Shown here: positions 1-8,445 of the stretch, one piece after another
Layout of the letters: each line of letters begins with the position of its first letter
Position numbering within the stretch: the stretch's first letter is position 1
Assembly: GCA_945898215.1 (NCBI GenBank)
Contig: CAMDHY010000021.1
Coordinates: 1 to 49,887, forward strand
Reading direction: 5' to 3'
DNA: 49,887 nt
Source of the DNA: Pseudoxanthobacter soli DSM 19599
GTDB taxonomy: Bacteria; Pseudomonadota; Alphaproteobacteria; Rhizobiales; Segnochrobactraceae
Program-made: the position numbers and the translations under genes
The notes under the pieces: model-generated
Told to the model about the DNA's origin: nothing
Database searches by the model: none
What the model saw: only the letters and a program-made list of their open reading frames with translations

Positions 1-80
1 CCAAGGTCATCTGGGTGCTCGTCATCCTGGTGCTGCCGGTGCTCGGCCTGCTGCTCTGGCTGCTGTTCGGACCCAAGTAG
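1..80 (+). CDS. C-terminal end of a PLDc_N-type small membrane protein (partial)
   Basis: The window opens inside a gene read in the frame starting at base 3 and ending with TAG at 78-80. The 25 visible residues (KVIWVLVILVLPVLG... ending LLFGPK) form one hydrophobic helix with a conserved Lys-x-x-Trp start and a Pro-x-x-Gly kink. This is the typical second helix of the phospholipase D nuclease N-terminal (PLDc_N) family, small two-helix membrane proteins of unknown role. The start lies outside the window, so length and the first helix cannot be checked. Confidence 0.6.
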   Translation, partial: KVIWVLVILVLPVLGLLLWLLFGPK

Positions 81-85
81 TCCGG

Positions 86-127
86 GCCCAATCTCTTGGG
101 CACCGGTAAACGGGGTCGAGGGACCCC
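86..127. other. Two short hairpins between genes
   Basis: A 6-bp stem GCCCAA/TTGGGC with a TCTC loop lies at 86-101, just after the first stop codon. A second 6-bp stem GGGGTC/GACCCC with a GAGG loop lies at 112-127. Neither is followed by a T run. The first may act as a weak terminator; the second falls in the leader of the transglutaminase gene. The pairing is seen in the sequence; the function is inferred. Confidence 0.3.
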
Positions 128-178
128 ATATGGGCGGAGAGCTGCGGCCTCCGCCCGCCGCAACGAAAGTCTCGTCCC

Positions 179-1096
179 ATGGCCAAGCGCCTCACCGTCC
201 GCCACCGGACGACCTATTCCTACGCGACGCCCGTCGAGTTCGGCGAGCACCGCATGATGCTGCGCCCGCGCGACAGCCACGACCTCCGGCTCGTTGACGC
301 GCGCATGACGCTGTCGCCCGGCGCCCACGTGCGCTGGGCGCACGACGTCTTCGGCAACTCGGTCGCCTTCATGACCTTCGACGAACCCGCGACGGAGCTC
401 TATGTCGAGAGCGTCCTCGTCCTCGACCGCTACGCGCTCGAGGGCCCGCGCCCGCCGATCGACCCGTCGGCGGAGCGCTATCCGTTCATCTACAGCGCCG
501 ACGACCGCGCCGATCTCGGCCGGCTGCTCGAGCTGCAGCACTCCGACCCGAAGGGCGAAGTGGCGACGTGGGCGAAGGGGTTCGTCGCGAGCGATGTCAC
601 CGACACGCTGGCGCTTCTCGCCGACATCTACTCCGGCATCCACAAGGGCTTCACCTACCAGTCGCGCGCCGACGAGGGCACGCAGGCGCCGCTCGAGACG
701 CTCCACCTCGGCAGCGGAACCTGCCGCGACTTCGCGCTCCTGATGATGGAAGCGCTGCGCTCGCTCGGCTTCGCGACGCGCTTCGTCTCCGGCTACCTCT
801 ACGACCCGGCCCTCGATTCGGCCGCCAACTCCGGCATCCAGGGCTCCGGTGCCACCCACGCCTGGCTCGAGGTCTACCTCCCCGGCGCCGGCTGGGTGGA
901 ATACGACCCGACCAACGGCCTGATCGGCTCTAACAGCCTGATCCGCGTCGCCGTCACCCGCGACCCGTCGCAGGCGATCCCGATCGCCGGCAGCTACAGC
1001 GGCCCGGCCGGCGCCTTCACCGGCATGGAAGTGATCGTCGAGGTGATGGCGGGCGATTCCGAGGACGAGTCGAGCCCGGTGTCCGAGGCGGCGTGA
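179..1096 (+). CDS. Transglutaminase-like cysteine protease/peptidase family protein
   Basis: A 305-residue protein with a bacterial transglutaminase-like N-terminal domain (about residues 3-85) and a transglutaminase core (about 130-260). The catalytic triad is visible: Cys182 in GSGTCRDFA, His227 in ATHAWLEVY and Asp243 in VEYDPTNG. These are exactly the three core motifs of the family. There is no signal peptide, so it is probably cytoplasmic. Such proteins in Alphaproteobacteria often sit beside alpha-E or circularly permuted ATP-grasp proteins in putative peptide-modifying clusters, but no such partner is visible here. The ATG at 179 is chosen because similarity to the family starts at residue 4; no strong ribosome binding site precedes it. 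The substrate is unknown. Confidence 0.88.
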   Translation: MAKRLTVRHRTTYSYATPVEFGEHRMMLRPRDSHDLRLVDARMTLSPGAHVRWAHDVFGNSVAFMTFDEPATELYVESVLVLDRYALEGPRPPIDPSAERYPFIYSADDRADLGRLLELQHSDPKGEVATWAKGFVASDVTDTLALLADIYSGIHKGFTYQSRADEGTQAPLETLHLGSGTCRDFALLMMEALRSLGFATRFVSGYLYDPALDSAANSGIQGSGATHAWLEVYLPGAGWVEYDPTNGLIGSNSLIRVAVTRDPSQAIPIAGSYSGPAGAFTGMEVIVEVMAGDSEDESSPVSEAA

Positions 1097-1165
1097 GCGG
1101 GGGTCCTCCCCTCTTTCACCCGCCCCTGCCAGCCGCTCTCGCCCCTCCCGCGTACCCCACCATAG

Positions 1166-1197
1166 TCATTCCCGGGCTTGTCCCGGGAACCCATGCG
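1166..1197 (+). repeat. Intergenic palindromic repeat, copy A
   Basis: The sequence begins TCATTCCCGGGCTTGTCCCGG and ends at a GAACCCATGCG stretch; its inner arms CCCGGG pair with each other. It matches, in reverse orientation, two further copies at 1262-1292 and 1374-1403. Short palindromes of this sort (tcattcccgggcttgtcccgggaa) are a familiar dispersed intergenic repeat in Rhizobiales genomes. The 361-base gap between the transglutaminase and pump genes (1097-1457) contains these copies and no credible gene. Confidence 0.75.
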
Positions 1198-1261
1198 ATG
1201 CTGCAGCGGGCGCTGGCGCTCGCTTAGGCACGCTCGCGCTGGGCACGGTGTCCGGGGAGAG

Positions 1262-1292
1262 GAATGGGTTCCCGGCACAAGGCCGGGAATGA
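1262..1292 (-). repeat. Intergenic palindromic repeat, copy B (inverted)
   Basis: Read on the minus strand this is TCATTCCCGGCCTTGTGCCGG followed by GAACCCATTC. It is nearly identical to copy A at 1166, with compensated changes in the stem. A and B face each other across about 65 bases and could fold into one large cruciform or mRNA hairpin downstream of the transglutaminase gene. Confidence 0.75.
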
Positions 1293-1373
1293 CCCCAAGA
1301 CGGATAGGAGTGCGGGAACAGGCCGCAACGGGCGCCGCCGCTCGACGCGAACGAGTGCGCTGGCCGAGGCGTC

Positions 1374-1403
1374 GCATGGGTTCCGGGACGAGCCCGGGAC
1401 TGA
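1374..1403 (-). repeat. Intergenic palindromic repeat, copy C (inverted)
   Basis: Read on the minus strand: a TCAGTCCCGGGCTCGTCCCGG core followed by AACCCATGC. This is the third and most diverged copy, in the same orientation as copy B and about 80 bases from it. It lies 55 bases beyond the stop codon of the RND permease and may serve as that operon's terminator. Confidence 0.7.
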
Positions 1404-1457
1404 CCGCTGAAGCGATGAGACAGGCCAGAGCGTGTTAGTGCAGCCGCGCCGCCGCCC

Positions 1458-4400
1458 TCACTCCGCTGGCGCCGGGTGCGCCTCCGCAGGCGCCGCCGGC
1501 GCGACCGCGTGCTTGCGCCGGCGGCCGACGATCGCCAGCACCGCCGGCACGACGAACAGCGTCAGGAGTGTCCCGAAGCTCATGCCGCCGACGATCACCC
1601 AGCCGATCTGCTGGCGGCTCTCGGCGCCCGCCCCTTCGGCAATCGCCAAAGGCACGGCGCCGAGCACCATCGCGCCGGTGGTCATCAGGATCGGCCGCAG
1701 TCGCAGCGTCGCCGCCTCGACGATCGCCTCGCGGCGCGCCCTGCCCTGTTCCTGCAACTGGTTGGTGAACTCGACGATCAGGATGCCGTGCTTGGTGATC
1801 AGCCCTACCAGGGTGATCAGTCCTATCTGCGAGTAAACGTTGAGCGTCCCGCCCGTGTAGTAGAGCGCAGCGAGCGCCCCCGTCATCGACAGTGGCACCG
1901 TCAAAAGGATGATGAAGGGGTCGACGAAGCTCTCGAACTGCGCGGCGAGCACGAGATAGATGAACACCAGCGCCAGCACGAAGACGAAGGCGAGGCTCTG
2001 GCCGGTGGAGACGAACTCGCGGCTCTGGCCGGAATAGTCGAGCTGCACGGTCTGCGGCAGTTCCTCGCGGGCGACCGTCGTCAGGAACTCCAGCGCCTCG
2101 CCCATGGTGTAGCCGGGGGCGAGGTTTGCCTGGATCTCGGCCGAGCGCAGCTGGTTGAACCGCTTCAGCTCCCGCGGCGACACCGTCTCCTCGATGGTGA
2201 CGACGTTCGAGAGCTGCACCATCTCGCCGGTCGGTGCGCGCACGTAGATCGTCTCGAGGGTCTGCGGTGTCGTGCGCGCCTCCGCGTCGAGTTGCACCAT
2301 CACGTCGTACTGCTCGCCCTCGCGCTCGAAGCGCGTCACCTGCCGGCCGCCGAGCAGCGTCTCCAGCGTGCGGCCGATCACCGAAACATCGAGGCCGAGG
2401 TCGGCGACCTTCTCGCGGTCGATGCCGATGGTGATCTCCGGCGTGTTGAGCTTGAGGTCTGTGTCGAGATTGGCGAGGCCGGGGTTCTCGGCCGCCCGCG
2501 CCATCATCCGGCCGACGTAGTCGTCGAGTTCCTCGTAGGTCCCCGAGGTCTGGATGACAAGTTGCACCGGCTTGCCGAAGCCGCGCTGGCCGAGCGAGGG
2601 CGGGTTGGAAACGAACACCTGCATGCCGGGGATGCGCGAGACCGGCGGGAACAGCGCGGCGACGATGTCCTGCTGCTTGCGGTCGCGGTCCTCCCAGTCC
2701 TCGAGGTTGGCGTAAGCGATCATGTTGGTCGATTGCGGGAAGCCGATCACCGTCAGGTAGCCGCGCACCTCCGGCACCTTGGCAAGGATCGCCTCGAGGT
2801 CGCGGGCGTAGCGCTCGGTGTACTGGATGGTCGAGCCTTCCGGCGCCGTGCCGAAGCCCGAGATGGTGCCGCGATCCTCGGTCGGCGCGAGCTCCGAGCG
2901 CAGGCCCGTGTAGTAGAAGACCGCGCCGCCGGCGACGCCGAGGGCGAGCAGCACCACCAGGAAGCGGCCGGCGATGGCGAACTTCACGCTGGCGCGGTAG
3001 CCACGCTCGAGGCCCTGGAAGGCCCCTTCCAGCACGCGGAAGAACAGGCTCGGCTTCGGATTTTGCTTGAGCAGCTTCGAGCACATCATCGGCGTCAGTG
3101 TCAGCGCCACGAAGCCGGAGACGAGCACCGCGCCGGCGAGGGTCAGCGCGAACTCGAGGAACAGCCGCCCTGTGCGCCCCGGCGCGAACGCCACCGGCGC
3201 GTAGACGGCCGCGAGCGTCAGCGTCATCGCCACGACGGCGAAGCCGATCTCCGAGGCACCCTTCATCGCCGCCTGCTTCGGCGCCATGCCCTCCTCGACG
3301 TGGCGATAGATGTTCTCGAGCACGACGATGGCGTCGTCGACGACGAGGCCGATGGCCAGCACCATGGAGAGCAGCGTCAGCGTGTTGATCGAGAAGCCGA
3401 GCGCGAACATCAGTGTGAAGGTGGCGATCAGCGACACGGGGATCGTGACGATCGGGATCACCGAGGCGCGCACCGTCCGCAGGAAGAAGAAGATCACCAG
3501 CACGACGAGGACGGTCGCCTCGGCGATGGTGACGAACACCGCCTGGATCGAGCGGTCGATGAAAACCGCCTGATCGTTGCCGATGGTGACGCTGACGCCC
3601 TCCGGGAGCATCTCCTCGATCGCCGGCAGTTCGGCGCGCACCGCGGTCGACACGTCAAGCGGGTTGGCGGTCGCCTGCTTGACGATGCCGACCGCCACAG
3701 CCGGCTTGCCCTCCCACCGGCTGGCGCGGCGCTCGTCATAGGCGCCGAGCGCGACGTTCGCGACGTCCTGCAGGCGGACCTGGTGGCCGCCTTCGGCCAC
3801 CTTGACGACGATCCCGCCGAACTCCTCCGGCGTCGTCAGGCCCGTCTTCGACAGCACCGAGAACTCGCGGTCGACGCTCTCGATGCGCCCGGACGGCAGC
3901 TCGACGTTCTGCGCCCGGATGGCGTTCTCGACCTCCTGGACAGTCATGTTGTAGGCGGCGAGCCGCTCGCGATCGACCCAGATGCGCATGGCGTAGCGCC
4001 GCTCGCCGAAGATCTGCACGTCGGCGACGCCGAGCAGGGTCTTCAGGCGGTCGAGAACGAAGCGGTCGACGAAGTCGGTGAGCTCGAGCTGGTTCAACGT
4101 CTCACTGTTGAAGGCGATGAACATCACCGGTTGGGCGTCGGCCTCGACCTTGGAAATCACCGGCTCATCGATCTCGTCGGGCAGGCGGCCGCGCACCCGG
4201 CTGACGCGGTCGCGCACGTCCGAGGCGGCGACGTCCGGATCGACGCCGAGCTTGAAGCGCACCGTGATGCGGCTGGTCTCCGAGCGGCTCGTCGATTCGA
4301 GGACGTCGATGCCCTCGATGCCGGCGATCGAACCCTCGAGCACCTGCGTCACCTGGGTCTCGACGATGCGGGCCGAGGCGCCGGGGTAGCGCGACACCAC

Positions 4401-4538
4401 CGACACCGTCGGTTCCTCGATCGCCGGATACTCGCGCACGTTCAGCCGTTCGTAGGAGACGATGCCGACGAGCACGAGGATAAGGCTCAACACCGTCGCG
4501 AAGACGGGTCGCTCGATGCAGATCTGCGAAATGCGCAT
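1458..4538 (-). CDS. RND multidrug efflux permease, HAE-1 family (pump 1)
   Basis: A 1026-residue inner-membrane permease of the hydrophobe/amphiphile efflux family, which exports drugs or lipophilic compounds from the periplasm or inner membrane using the proton gradient. The family N-terminus MRISQICIERPVFATVL is present, followed by the first periplasmic porter loop. The transmembrane-4 proton-relay pair is seen in [13 protein letters not shown]. The length is normal for the family. The ATG at 4538 is chosen because it has GGAGG 8-12 bases upstream and gives the canonical N-terminus; a longer open frame reaching into the adaptor gene is not supported. It lies 28 bases after the adaptor gene, so the two form an operon. 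No outer-membrane channel gene is nearby, so a TolC-type protein encoded elsewhere is needed. The substrate is unknown. Confidence 0.93.
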   Translation of the reverse strand: MRISQICIERPVFATVLSLILVLVGIVSYERLNVREYPAIEEPTVSVVSRYPGASARIVETQVTQVLEGSIAGIEGIDVLESTSRSETSRITVRFKLGVDPDVAASDVRDRVSRVRGRLPDEIDEPVISKVEADAQPVMFIAFNSETLNQLELTDFVDRFVLDRLKTLLGVADVQIFGERRYAMRIWVDRERLAAYNMTVQEVENAIRAQNVELPSGRIESVDREFSVLSKTGLTTPEEFGGIVVKVAEGGHQVRLQDVANVALGAYDERRASRWEGKPAVAVGIVKQATANPLDVSTAVRAELPAIEEMLPEGVSVTIGNDQAVFIDRSIQAVFVTIAEATVLVVLVIFFFLRTVRASVIPIVTIPVSLIATFTLMFALGFSINTLTLLSMVLAIGLVVDDAIVVLENIYRHVEEGMAPKQAAMKGASEIGFAVVAMTLTLAAVYAPVAFAPGRTGRLFLEFALTLAGAVLVSGFVALTLTPMMCSKLLKQNPKPSLFFRVLEGAFQGLERGYRASVKFAIAGRFLVVLLALGVAGGAVFYYTGLRSELAPTEDRGTISGFGTAPEGSTIQYTERYARDLEAILAKVPEVRGYLTVIGFPQSTNMIAYANLEDWEDRDRKQQDIVAALFPPVSRIPGMQVFVSNPPSLGQRGFGKPVQLVIQTSGTYEELDDYVGRMMARAAENPGLANLDTDLKLNTPEITIGIDREKVADLGLDVSVIGRTLETLLGGRQVTRFEREGEQYDVMVQLDAEARTTPQTLETIYVRAPTGEMVQLSNVVTIEETVSPRELKRFNQLRSAEIQANLAPGYTMGEALEFLTTVAREELPQTVQLDYSGQSREFVSTGQSLAFVFVLALVFIYLVLAAQFESFVDPFIILLTVPLSMTGALAALYYTGGTLNVYSQIGLITLVGLITKHGILIVEFTNQLQEQGRARREAIVEAATLRLRPILMTTGAMVLGAVPLAIAEGAGAESRQQIGWVIVGGMSFGTLLTLFVVPAVLAIVGRRRKHAVAPAAPAEAHPAPAE

Positions 4539-4566
4539 GGTCCGCCCTCCTCTCCCGCCCGCCGGC

Positions 4567-5787
4567 TCAGCCGCCGCTCGCCGCGCCCGTCTGGCGGACG
4601 ACGATCTCCACCGGGGCGCCATTCCTCAGGCGGGCGTGACCGGCGACGACGACAGTGTCGCCGGCGGCGATGCCGGTCGTCAGTTCCACCAGCCCCTCGC
4701 GGCGGCGGCCGAGCTCGACCTTCGCCTCCTCGACCTTGCCGTCGGCGACCTTGTAGACGAAGCTCTCGCCGCCGCGCGGCACGATCGCTCCCTCCGGAAC
4801 GACCACCACTTCGCCGCGCGAGGCGCCCTGCACGACGACCCGGGCGAACAGGCCGGGCCGCAGCGACAGGTCCGGGTTGGGCAGCCGGGCACGCACCTTC
4901 AGGGAGCGCCCGTTGACGTCGACCTGCGGGTCGATCGCGTAGACCTCGCCGCGGAAGACGCGGTCGGGATAGGCGTCGACGCGCACCTCGACGGGGTAGC
5001 CGACCCGCACGTCGTTCAGATTGCGCTCGGGGACGGTGAACTCGACCTTGACGATGTCGATCTTGTCGAGTGTGGCGATCTCCGTGCCGGGCTCGACATA
5101 GGCGCCGGCCGACACCGAGCGCAGACCCATGATGCCGGGGAACGGCGCCTTCACCGAGGTCTTCTCGAGGCGCGACTGGATGAGCAGGAGGAACGCGTTC
5201 GAGGTGAGACGCTCGGCCAGCGCCTCGTCGAGCGTGCGCTGCGTGCCGGAGCCGGTCTTCGACAGCGAGCTCGCGCGGTCGTAGTTCGCCTGGGCGAGCT
5301 CGGCGCGGGCCTCGACCTCCTTGGCCTCGGCGGCGAGCAGCGTGTCGTCGAGCTTGATGAGCTCGTCGCCCTCCTCGACAGCCTGCCCCTCCTCGAAGCG
5401 GATCGCCGCGACGCGGCCGGCCTGCTCGGGGGCGATCTGCACGGATTCGTCGGCGAGCAGGTTGCCGACGGAGCGGATCTGTTCGAGCGGCTCCGCCGCT
5501 TCGGCCTTCGCCACCTCGACCGGCGCCGGACCGCGGGCACCTGGCCGCTGGCCGCCGGGTTGAGCGCCCCCGGCCGGCGCGGCAGTGGACTGGCCGGTCG
5601 GAGCGGACGCGGGGGCCGCGGCGTCGGCGGCGGGCCGGGCGGCATCGCCGCCGCGCAATACTGCCACCTCTGCGAGCGCCGCATCGATGCGCTCGCTCAC
5701 CACCGGCGGCAGGTGGCCGTTCATGTAGGCATAGGCGCCGGCGCCGCACGCGACGAGGATGGCGATCGCGATGACCGACGGACGCAT
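4567..5787 (-). CDS. RND efflux periplasmic adaptor (membrane fusion protein, pump 1)
   Basis: A 406-residue HlyD/AcrA-type adaptor that links the RND permease to the outer-membrane channel. An N-terminal signal anchor (IAIAILVACGAGAYAYMNG) is followed by a Pro/Ala-rich stretch. A lipoyl half-motif (QIAPEQAGRVAAIRFEEGQ) precedes a coiled-coil hairpin around residues 150-200. The second lipoyl half (VKAPFPGIMGLRSVSAGAYV) and beta-barrel and membrane-proximal domains follow. The ATG at 5787 has CGGAG 7 bases upstream and places the signal anchor at the N-terminus. It is first in an operon with the permease at 1458-4538. No regulator gene is adjacent, unlike pump 2. Confidence 0.9.
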   Translation of the reverse strand: MRPSVIAIAILVACGAGAYAYMNGHLPPVVSERIDAALAEVAVLRGGDAARPAADAAAPASAPTGQSTAAPAGGAQPGGQRPGARGPAPVEVAKAEAAEPLEQIRSVGNLLADESVQIAPEQAGRVAAIRFEEGQAVEEGDELIKLDDTLLAAEAKEVEARAELAQANYDRASSLSKTGSGTQRTLDEALAERLTSNAFLLLIQSRLEKTSVKAPFPGIMGLRSVSAGAYVEPGTEIATLDKIDIVKVEFTVPERNLNDVRVGYPVEVRVDAYPDRVFRGEVYAIDPQVDVNGRSLKVRARLPNPDLSLRPGLFARVVVQGASRGEVVVVPEGAIVPRGGESFVYKVADGKVEEAKVELGRRREGLVELTTGIAAGDTVVVAGHARLRNGAPVEIVVRQTGAASGG

Positions 5788-5941
5788 GCGGTACTCCGGT
5801 TCGGTCGGCGGCCGATGGCGCCGCGGGACACAGTGTCGGTACAACTAGAGGCGGCGGCCCGCCGGGAAAGTCGGCCCGACCACTCTATCGCACTGCACCA
5901 AACTTCCCTACGCGAAAGCCGGAGATCGGATCAGCCCGCCG

Positions 5942-7093
5942 TCAGGCGGCGCAGTGGTCGATCAGCCGGTCGACGAACACATCGCAGCGCGCGAGTTCGC
6001 CCACCGCGATGTACTCGTCAGGCTTGTGGGCCTGCTCGATCGAGCCGGGCCCGACGACCACCGTCGGCACGCCGGCGGCGAAGAACAGCCCGGCCTCCGT
6101 CCCGTAGGCGACCTTGCCGTGGTCATTGCGGCCGGCGAGGCGCTTGGCGAGCCCCACCACCTCGGCCTCCGGCGTGGTGTCGAGGCCGGGAAAGCCCGAC
6201 AGCCACTCGAGCCGGATGCCGGTCGCCGGGTCCACCGCCCGCATCTCCGGCTCCAGCACGTCGCGGGCATAGGCCTGCATCTCGGCGACGAGGGCATCGA
6301 CGTCGACATCCGGCAGGGTGCGGAACTCGAACAGGAACTCGCAATGCTCCGGCACGATGTTGAGCGCCGTGCCACCGGCGATGACGCCGGTGTGGGCGGT
6401 GGAGACGGGCACGTCGAACAGAGCATCGGACGGGCCGGCGGCGAGCCGGCGGCCGATCTCCTGCAGGTGCACGACGAGGCGGGCGGCGTAGTCGACGGCG
6501 TTGACGCCCTGCGGGGCGAGCGCCGAGTGCACCGACTTGCCGGTGACGACGGCGCGGTAGCTCACCTTCGTCTTGTGGGCCACCACCACCTGCATGCTGG
6601 TCGGCTCGCCGACGAAACAGGCGGCCGGGGCGAGCCCCGCCTCGCCCATCCGGGCGATCAGCCGCGGCACGCCGAGGCAGCCGACCTCCTCGTCATAGGA
6701 GAAGGCGAGGTGGATGGGGCGTGCCAGCGGCCGCTCCAGCATCCGCGGCACGCCGGCGAGGCAGCTCGCCAGAAAGCCCTTCATGTCGCAGGCGCCGCGG
6801 CCGTAGAGGCGATCACCGCGCCGCGTCAACCGGAACGGGTCGCTCGTCCACGCCTGGCCGTCGACCGGCACAACGTCGGTGTGGCCGGAGAGCACGTAGC
6901 CGGGCGCATCCGCCGGCCCGATGGTGGTGAGGAGGTTCGCCTTGACACCGGCGTCGTCGTAGGTGCGCACCGAGGAGAGCCCCTGCGCGGCGAGTTCGCC
7001 CTCCACCCAGTCGATCAGCGCGAGATTCGAGTTGCGGCTCGTGGTGTCGAACGAGACGAGCTTCTCGAGGATCGCGATCGTCCGCTCCGTCAT
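5942..7093 (-). CDS. argE: Acetylornithine deacetylase (ArgE), M20 metallopeptidase family
   Basis: A 383-residue zinc-dependent amidohydrolase expected to remove the acetyl group from N2-acetylornithine in arginine synthesis. The metal-site motifs are visible: His71-Thr-Asp73 in SGHTDVVPVDG, Asp103 in GRGACDMKGF, and the Glu135-Glu136 pair in SYDEEVGC. CFVGEPTSMQ and the dimerisation-domain motif GKSVHSALAPQGVNA match ArgE better than DapE or carboxypeptidase G. The start at 7093 is the first Met that yields the family N-terminus. It is transcribed away from the channel gene at 7220. Related M20 enzymes (succinyl-diaminopimelate desuccinylase, other deacylases) cannot be fully excluded. Confidence 0.85.
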   Translation of the reverse strand: MTERTIAILEKLVSFDTTSRNSNLALIDWVEGELAAQGLSSVRTYDDAGVKANLLTTIGPADAPGYVLSGHTDVVPVDGQAWTSDPFRLTRRGDRLYGRGACDMKGFLASCLAGVPRMLERPLARPIHLAFSYDEEVGCLGVPRLIARMGEAGLAPAACFVGEPTSMQVVVAHKTKVSYRAVVTGKSVHSALAPQGVNAVDYAARLVVHLQEIGRRLAAGPSDALFDVPVSTAHTGVIAGGTALNIVPEHCEFLFEFRTLPDVDVDALVAEMQAYARDVLEPEMRAVDPATGIRLEWLSGFPGLDTTPEAEVVGLAKRLAGRNDHGKVAYGTEAGLFFAAGVPTVVVGPGSIEQAHKPDEYIAVGELARCDVFVDRLIDHCAA

Positions 7094-7219
7094 CGTCTGC
7101 CGCCCCGCTGGTGGAATCGCCCCGACATTCCTCCACCCGGCAGGCCGGCGCAAGGCGGGGAAGCCTGATCGACCCGCCTCTCCCGCTTGACCCGCCGCCG
7201 TCCGGCGCGCCACCGTCGC

Positions 7220-8425
7220 ATGGGGAACGGGTGGGGGATCAGGCGCGTGACACGGCGGCGAAGGCTCTACGAAATCCTCGAGGGCGACGACACGCGCGAT
7301 CCCCTCACCGTGGTGACGCGCTTCGTCATCATCGCGACCATCGTCCTCAATGTCGGCTTCGCCATCGTCGAGACACTGCCGCAGTTCCAGACCGGCGAGC
7401 ACGCCCTCGTCTTTCGCGGCGTCGAGGCGGTGTCCTTCGTCGTCTTCGCCATCGAGTATGCCGTGCGCATCTGGGTCAGCGTCGAGGATCCGCGCTACGA
7501 GACCCTGCCGCCGCTCAGCGCGCGGTGGCGGTTCCTGCGCTCGCCGAGCGCCCTCATCGACCTCGTCGCCATCCTGCCGTTCATCATCGCGCGGCTGTTT
7601 TCGGTCGACCTGCGCACGCTGGCGCTGCTCAGGCTACTACGGATCTTCAAGCTGCTGCGCTACTCGACGGGCATCACCGCGCTGTTCGAGGCGATCTACG
7701 CCGAGCGCCATACCCTGATCTCGTGCCTGTTCGTGCTGCTCGTCGCCGTCATCACCGCGGCGACGCTGCTCTACATCGCCGAGGGCCGGGCCCAGCCGGC
7801 GGCCTTCGGCTCGATCCCGGCGGCGATGTGGTGGGCGATCGTCACCCTGACGACGGTCGGCTACGGCGACGTCGTCCCGCAGACGCCGATCGGCCGAATG
7901 ATCGGCGCGCTGACGATGGTCACCGGCCTGATCGTGCTGGCGCTGCCGATCGCCATCGTCGCGACCTCCTTCGCCGAGGTGATCCGCCGCCGCGGCTTCG
8001 TGGTGAACTGGGCGACGCTTGCCCGGCTGCCGCTGTTTTCCGGGCTGTCGCCGGCGATCATCAGCGAGGTGCTGGCGGTGGTGCGCGCGCAGTCCTTCGA
8101 TGCCGGCAACCTCATCCTCCGGCGCGGCGAGGCGGTGACCTCGCTCTACGTCACGGCCGCCGGCACCGTCGAGATCGAGGGTCCCGATGGGCGCGACAAT
8201 CGCCCGCCGGGCTCTGCCTTCGGTGCCTTCCTGACGCCGGAGGCCGAACGCAGCGCCCTTTTGGTGCGGGCGGTCACCCGCGTGCGGCTGCTGATGATCC
8301 CGGAGGCCGACCTGACGGTCCTCACCGGCCGCTGGCCGGCGCTCGCCGCCCGTCTGGCGGAGGCCGCGCGTCGTCCGGAGACGATGGCCGTGCCCGCCGG
8401 CGAAGGTCCGACGGAGACGACGTAG
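7220..8425 (+). CDS. Voltage-gated-type K+ channel with cyclic-nucleotide-binding-like domain
   Basis: About 401 residues with six transmembrane segments (S1 near 31-53, S2 near 63-86, S5/S6 near 165-187 and 225-250). An S4 carries regularly spaced arginines (LLRLLRIFKLLR, about 137-147), and the selectivity filter is the classic potassium sequence TTVGYGD at 211-217. A C-terminal domain (about 268-385) has the cNMP-binding beta-roll pattern. Its phosphate-binding cassette keeps Arg-Ser-Ala (ERSALL) but has Ala where the usual Glu of FGE should be, so nucleotide binding is uncertain. It resembles MloK1-type prokaryotic channels. The start is ambiguous: TTG 7187, ATG 7220 or GTG 7247, the last preceded by a GGGGGA run; all give the same channel core. 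Confidence 0.88.
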   Translation: MGNGWGIRRVTRRRRLYEILEGDDTRDPLTVVTRFVIIATIVLNVGFAIVETLPQFQTGEHALVFRGVEAVSFVVFAIEYAVRIWVSVEDPRYETLPPLSARWRFLRSPSALIDLVAILPFIIARLFSVDLRTLALLRLLRIFKLLRYSTGITALFEAIYAERHTLISCLFVLLVAVITAATLLYIAEGRAQPAAFGSIPAAMWWAIVTLTTVGYGDVVPQTPIGRMIGALTMVTGLIVLALPIAIVATSFAEVIRRRGFVVNWATLARLPLFSGLSPAIISEVLAVVRAQSFDAGNLILRRGEAVTSLYVTAAGTVEIEGPDGRDNRPPGSAFGAFLTPEAERSALLVRAVTRVRLLMIPEADLTVLTGRWPALAARLAEAARRPETMAVPAGEGPTETT

Positions 8426-8445
8426 ACCGCCGCTCAGGCGGCGGT
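8426..8445. terminator. Bidirectional hairpin between convergent genes
   Basis: A perfect 8-bp stem ACCGCCGC/GCGGCGGT with a TCAG loop starts at the base after the channel stop codon. The loop carries the stop codon of the convergent sorbosone-dehydrogenase-like gene. There is no T run. It could end or stabilise both transcripts. Confidence 0.5.

Noticed and set aside
1476-4916. Very long open frame antisense to the pump 1 genes
   Set aside because: It is rich in Arg, His, Asp and Glu with no family motif and lies opposite a complete RND permease. It is a by-product of high GC at third positions. The same holds for 18555-21974 (plus), 7111-12726 (plus) and 43978-46926 (minus).
5827-5837. Palindrome GACACAGTGTC upstream of the pump 1 adaptor as a repressor site
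   Set aside because: It is only 5 bp per arm, has no promoter boxes around it and no regulator gene nearby.
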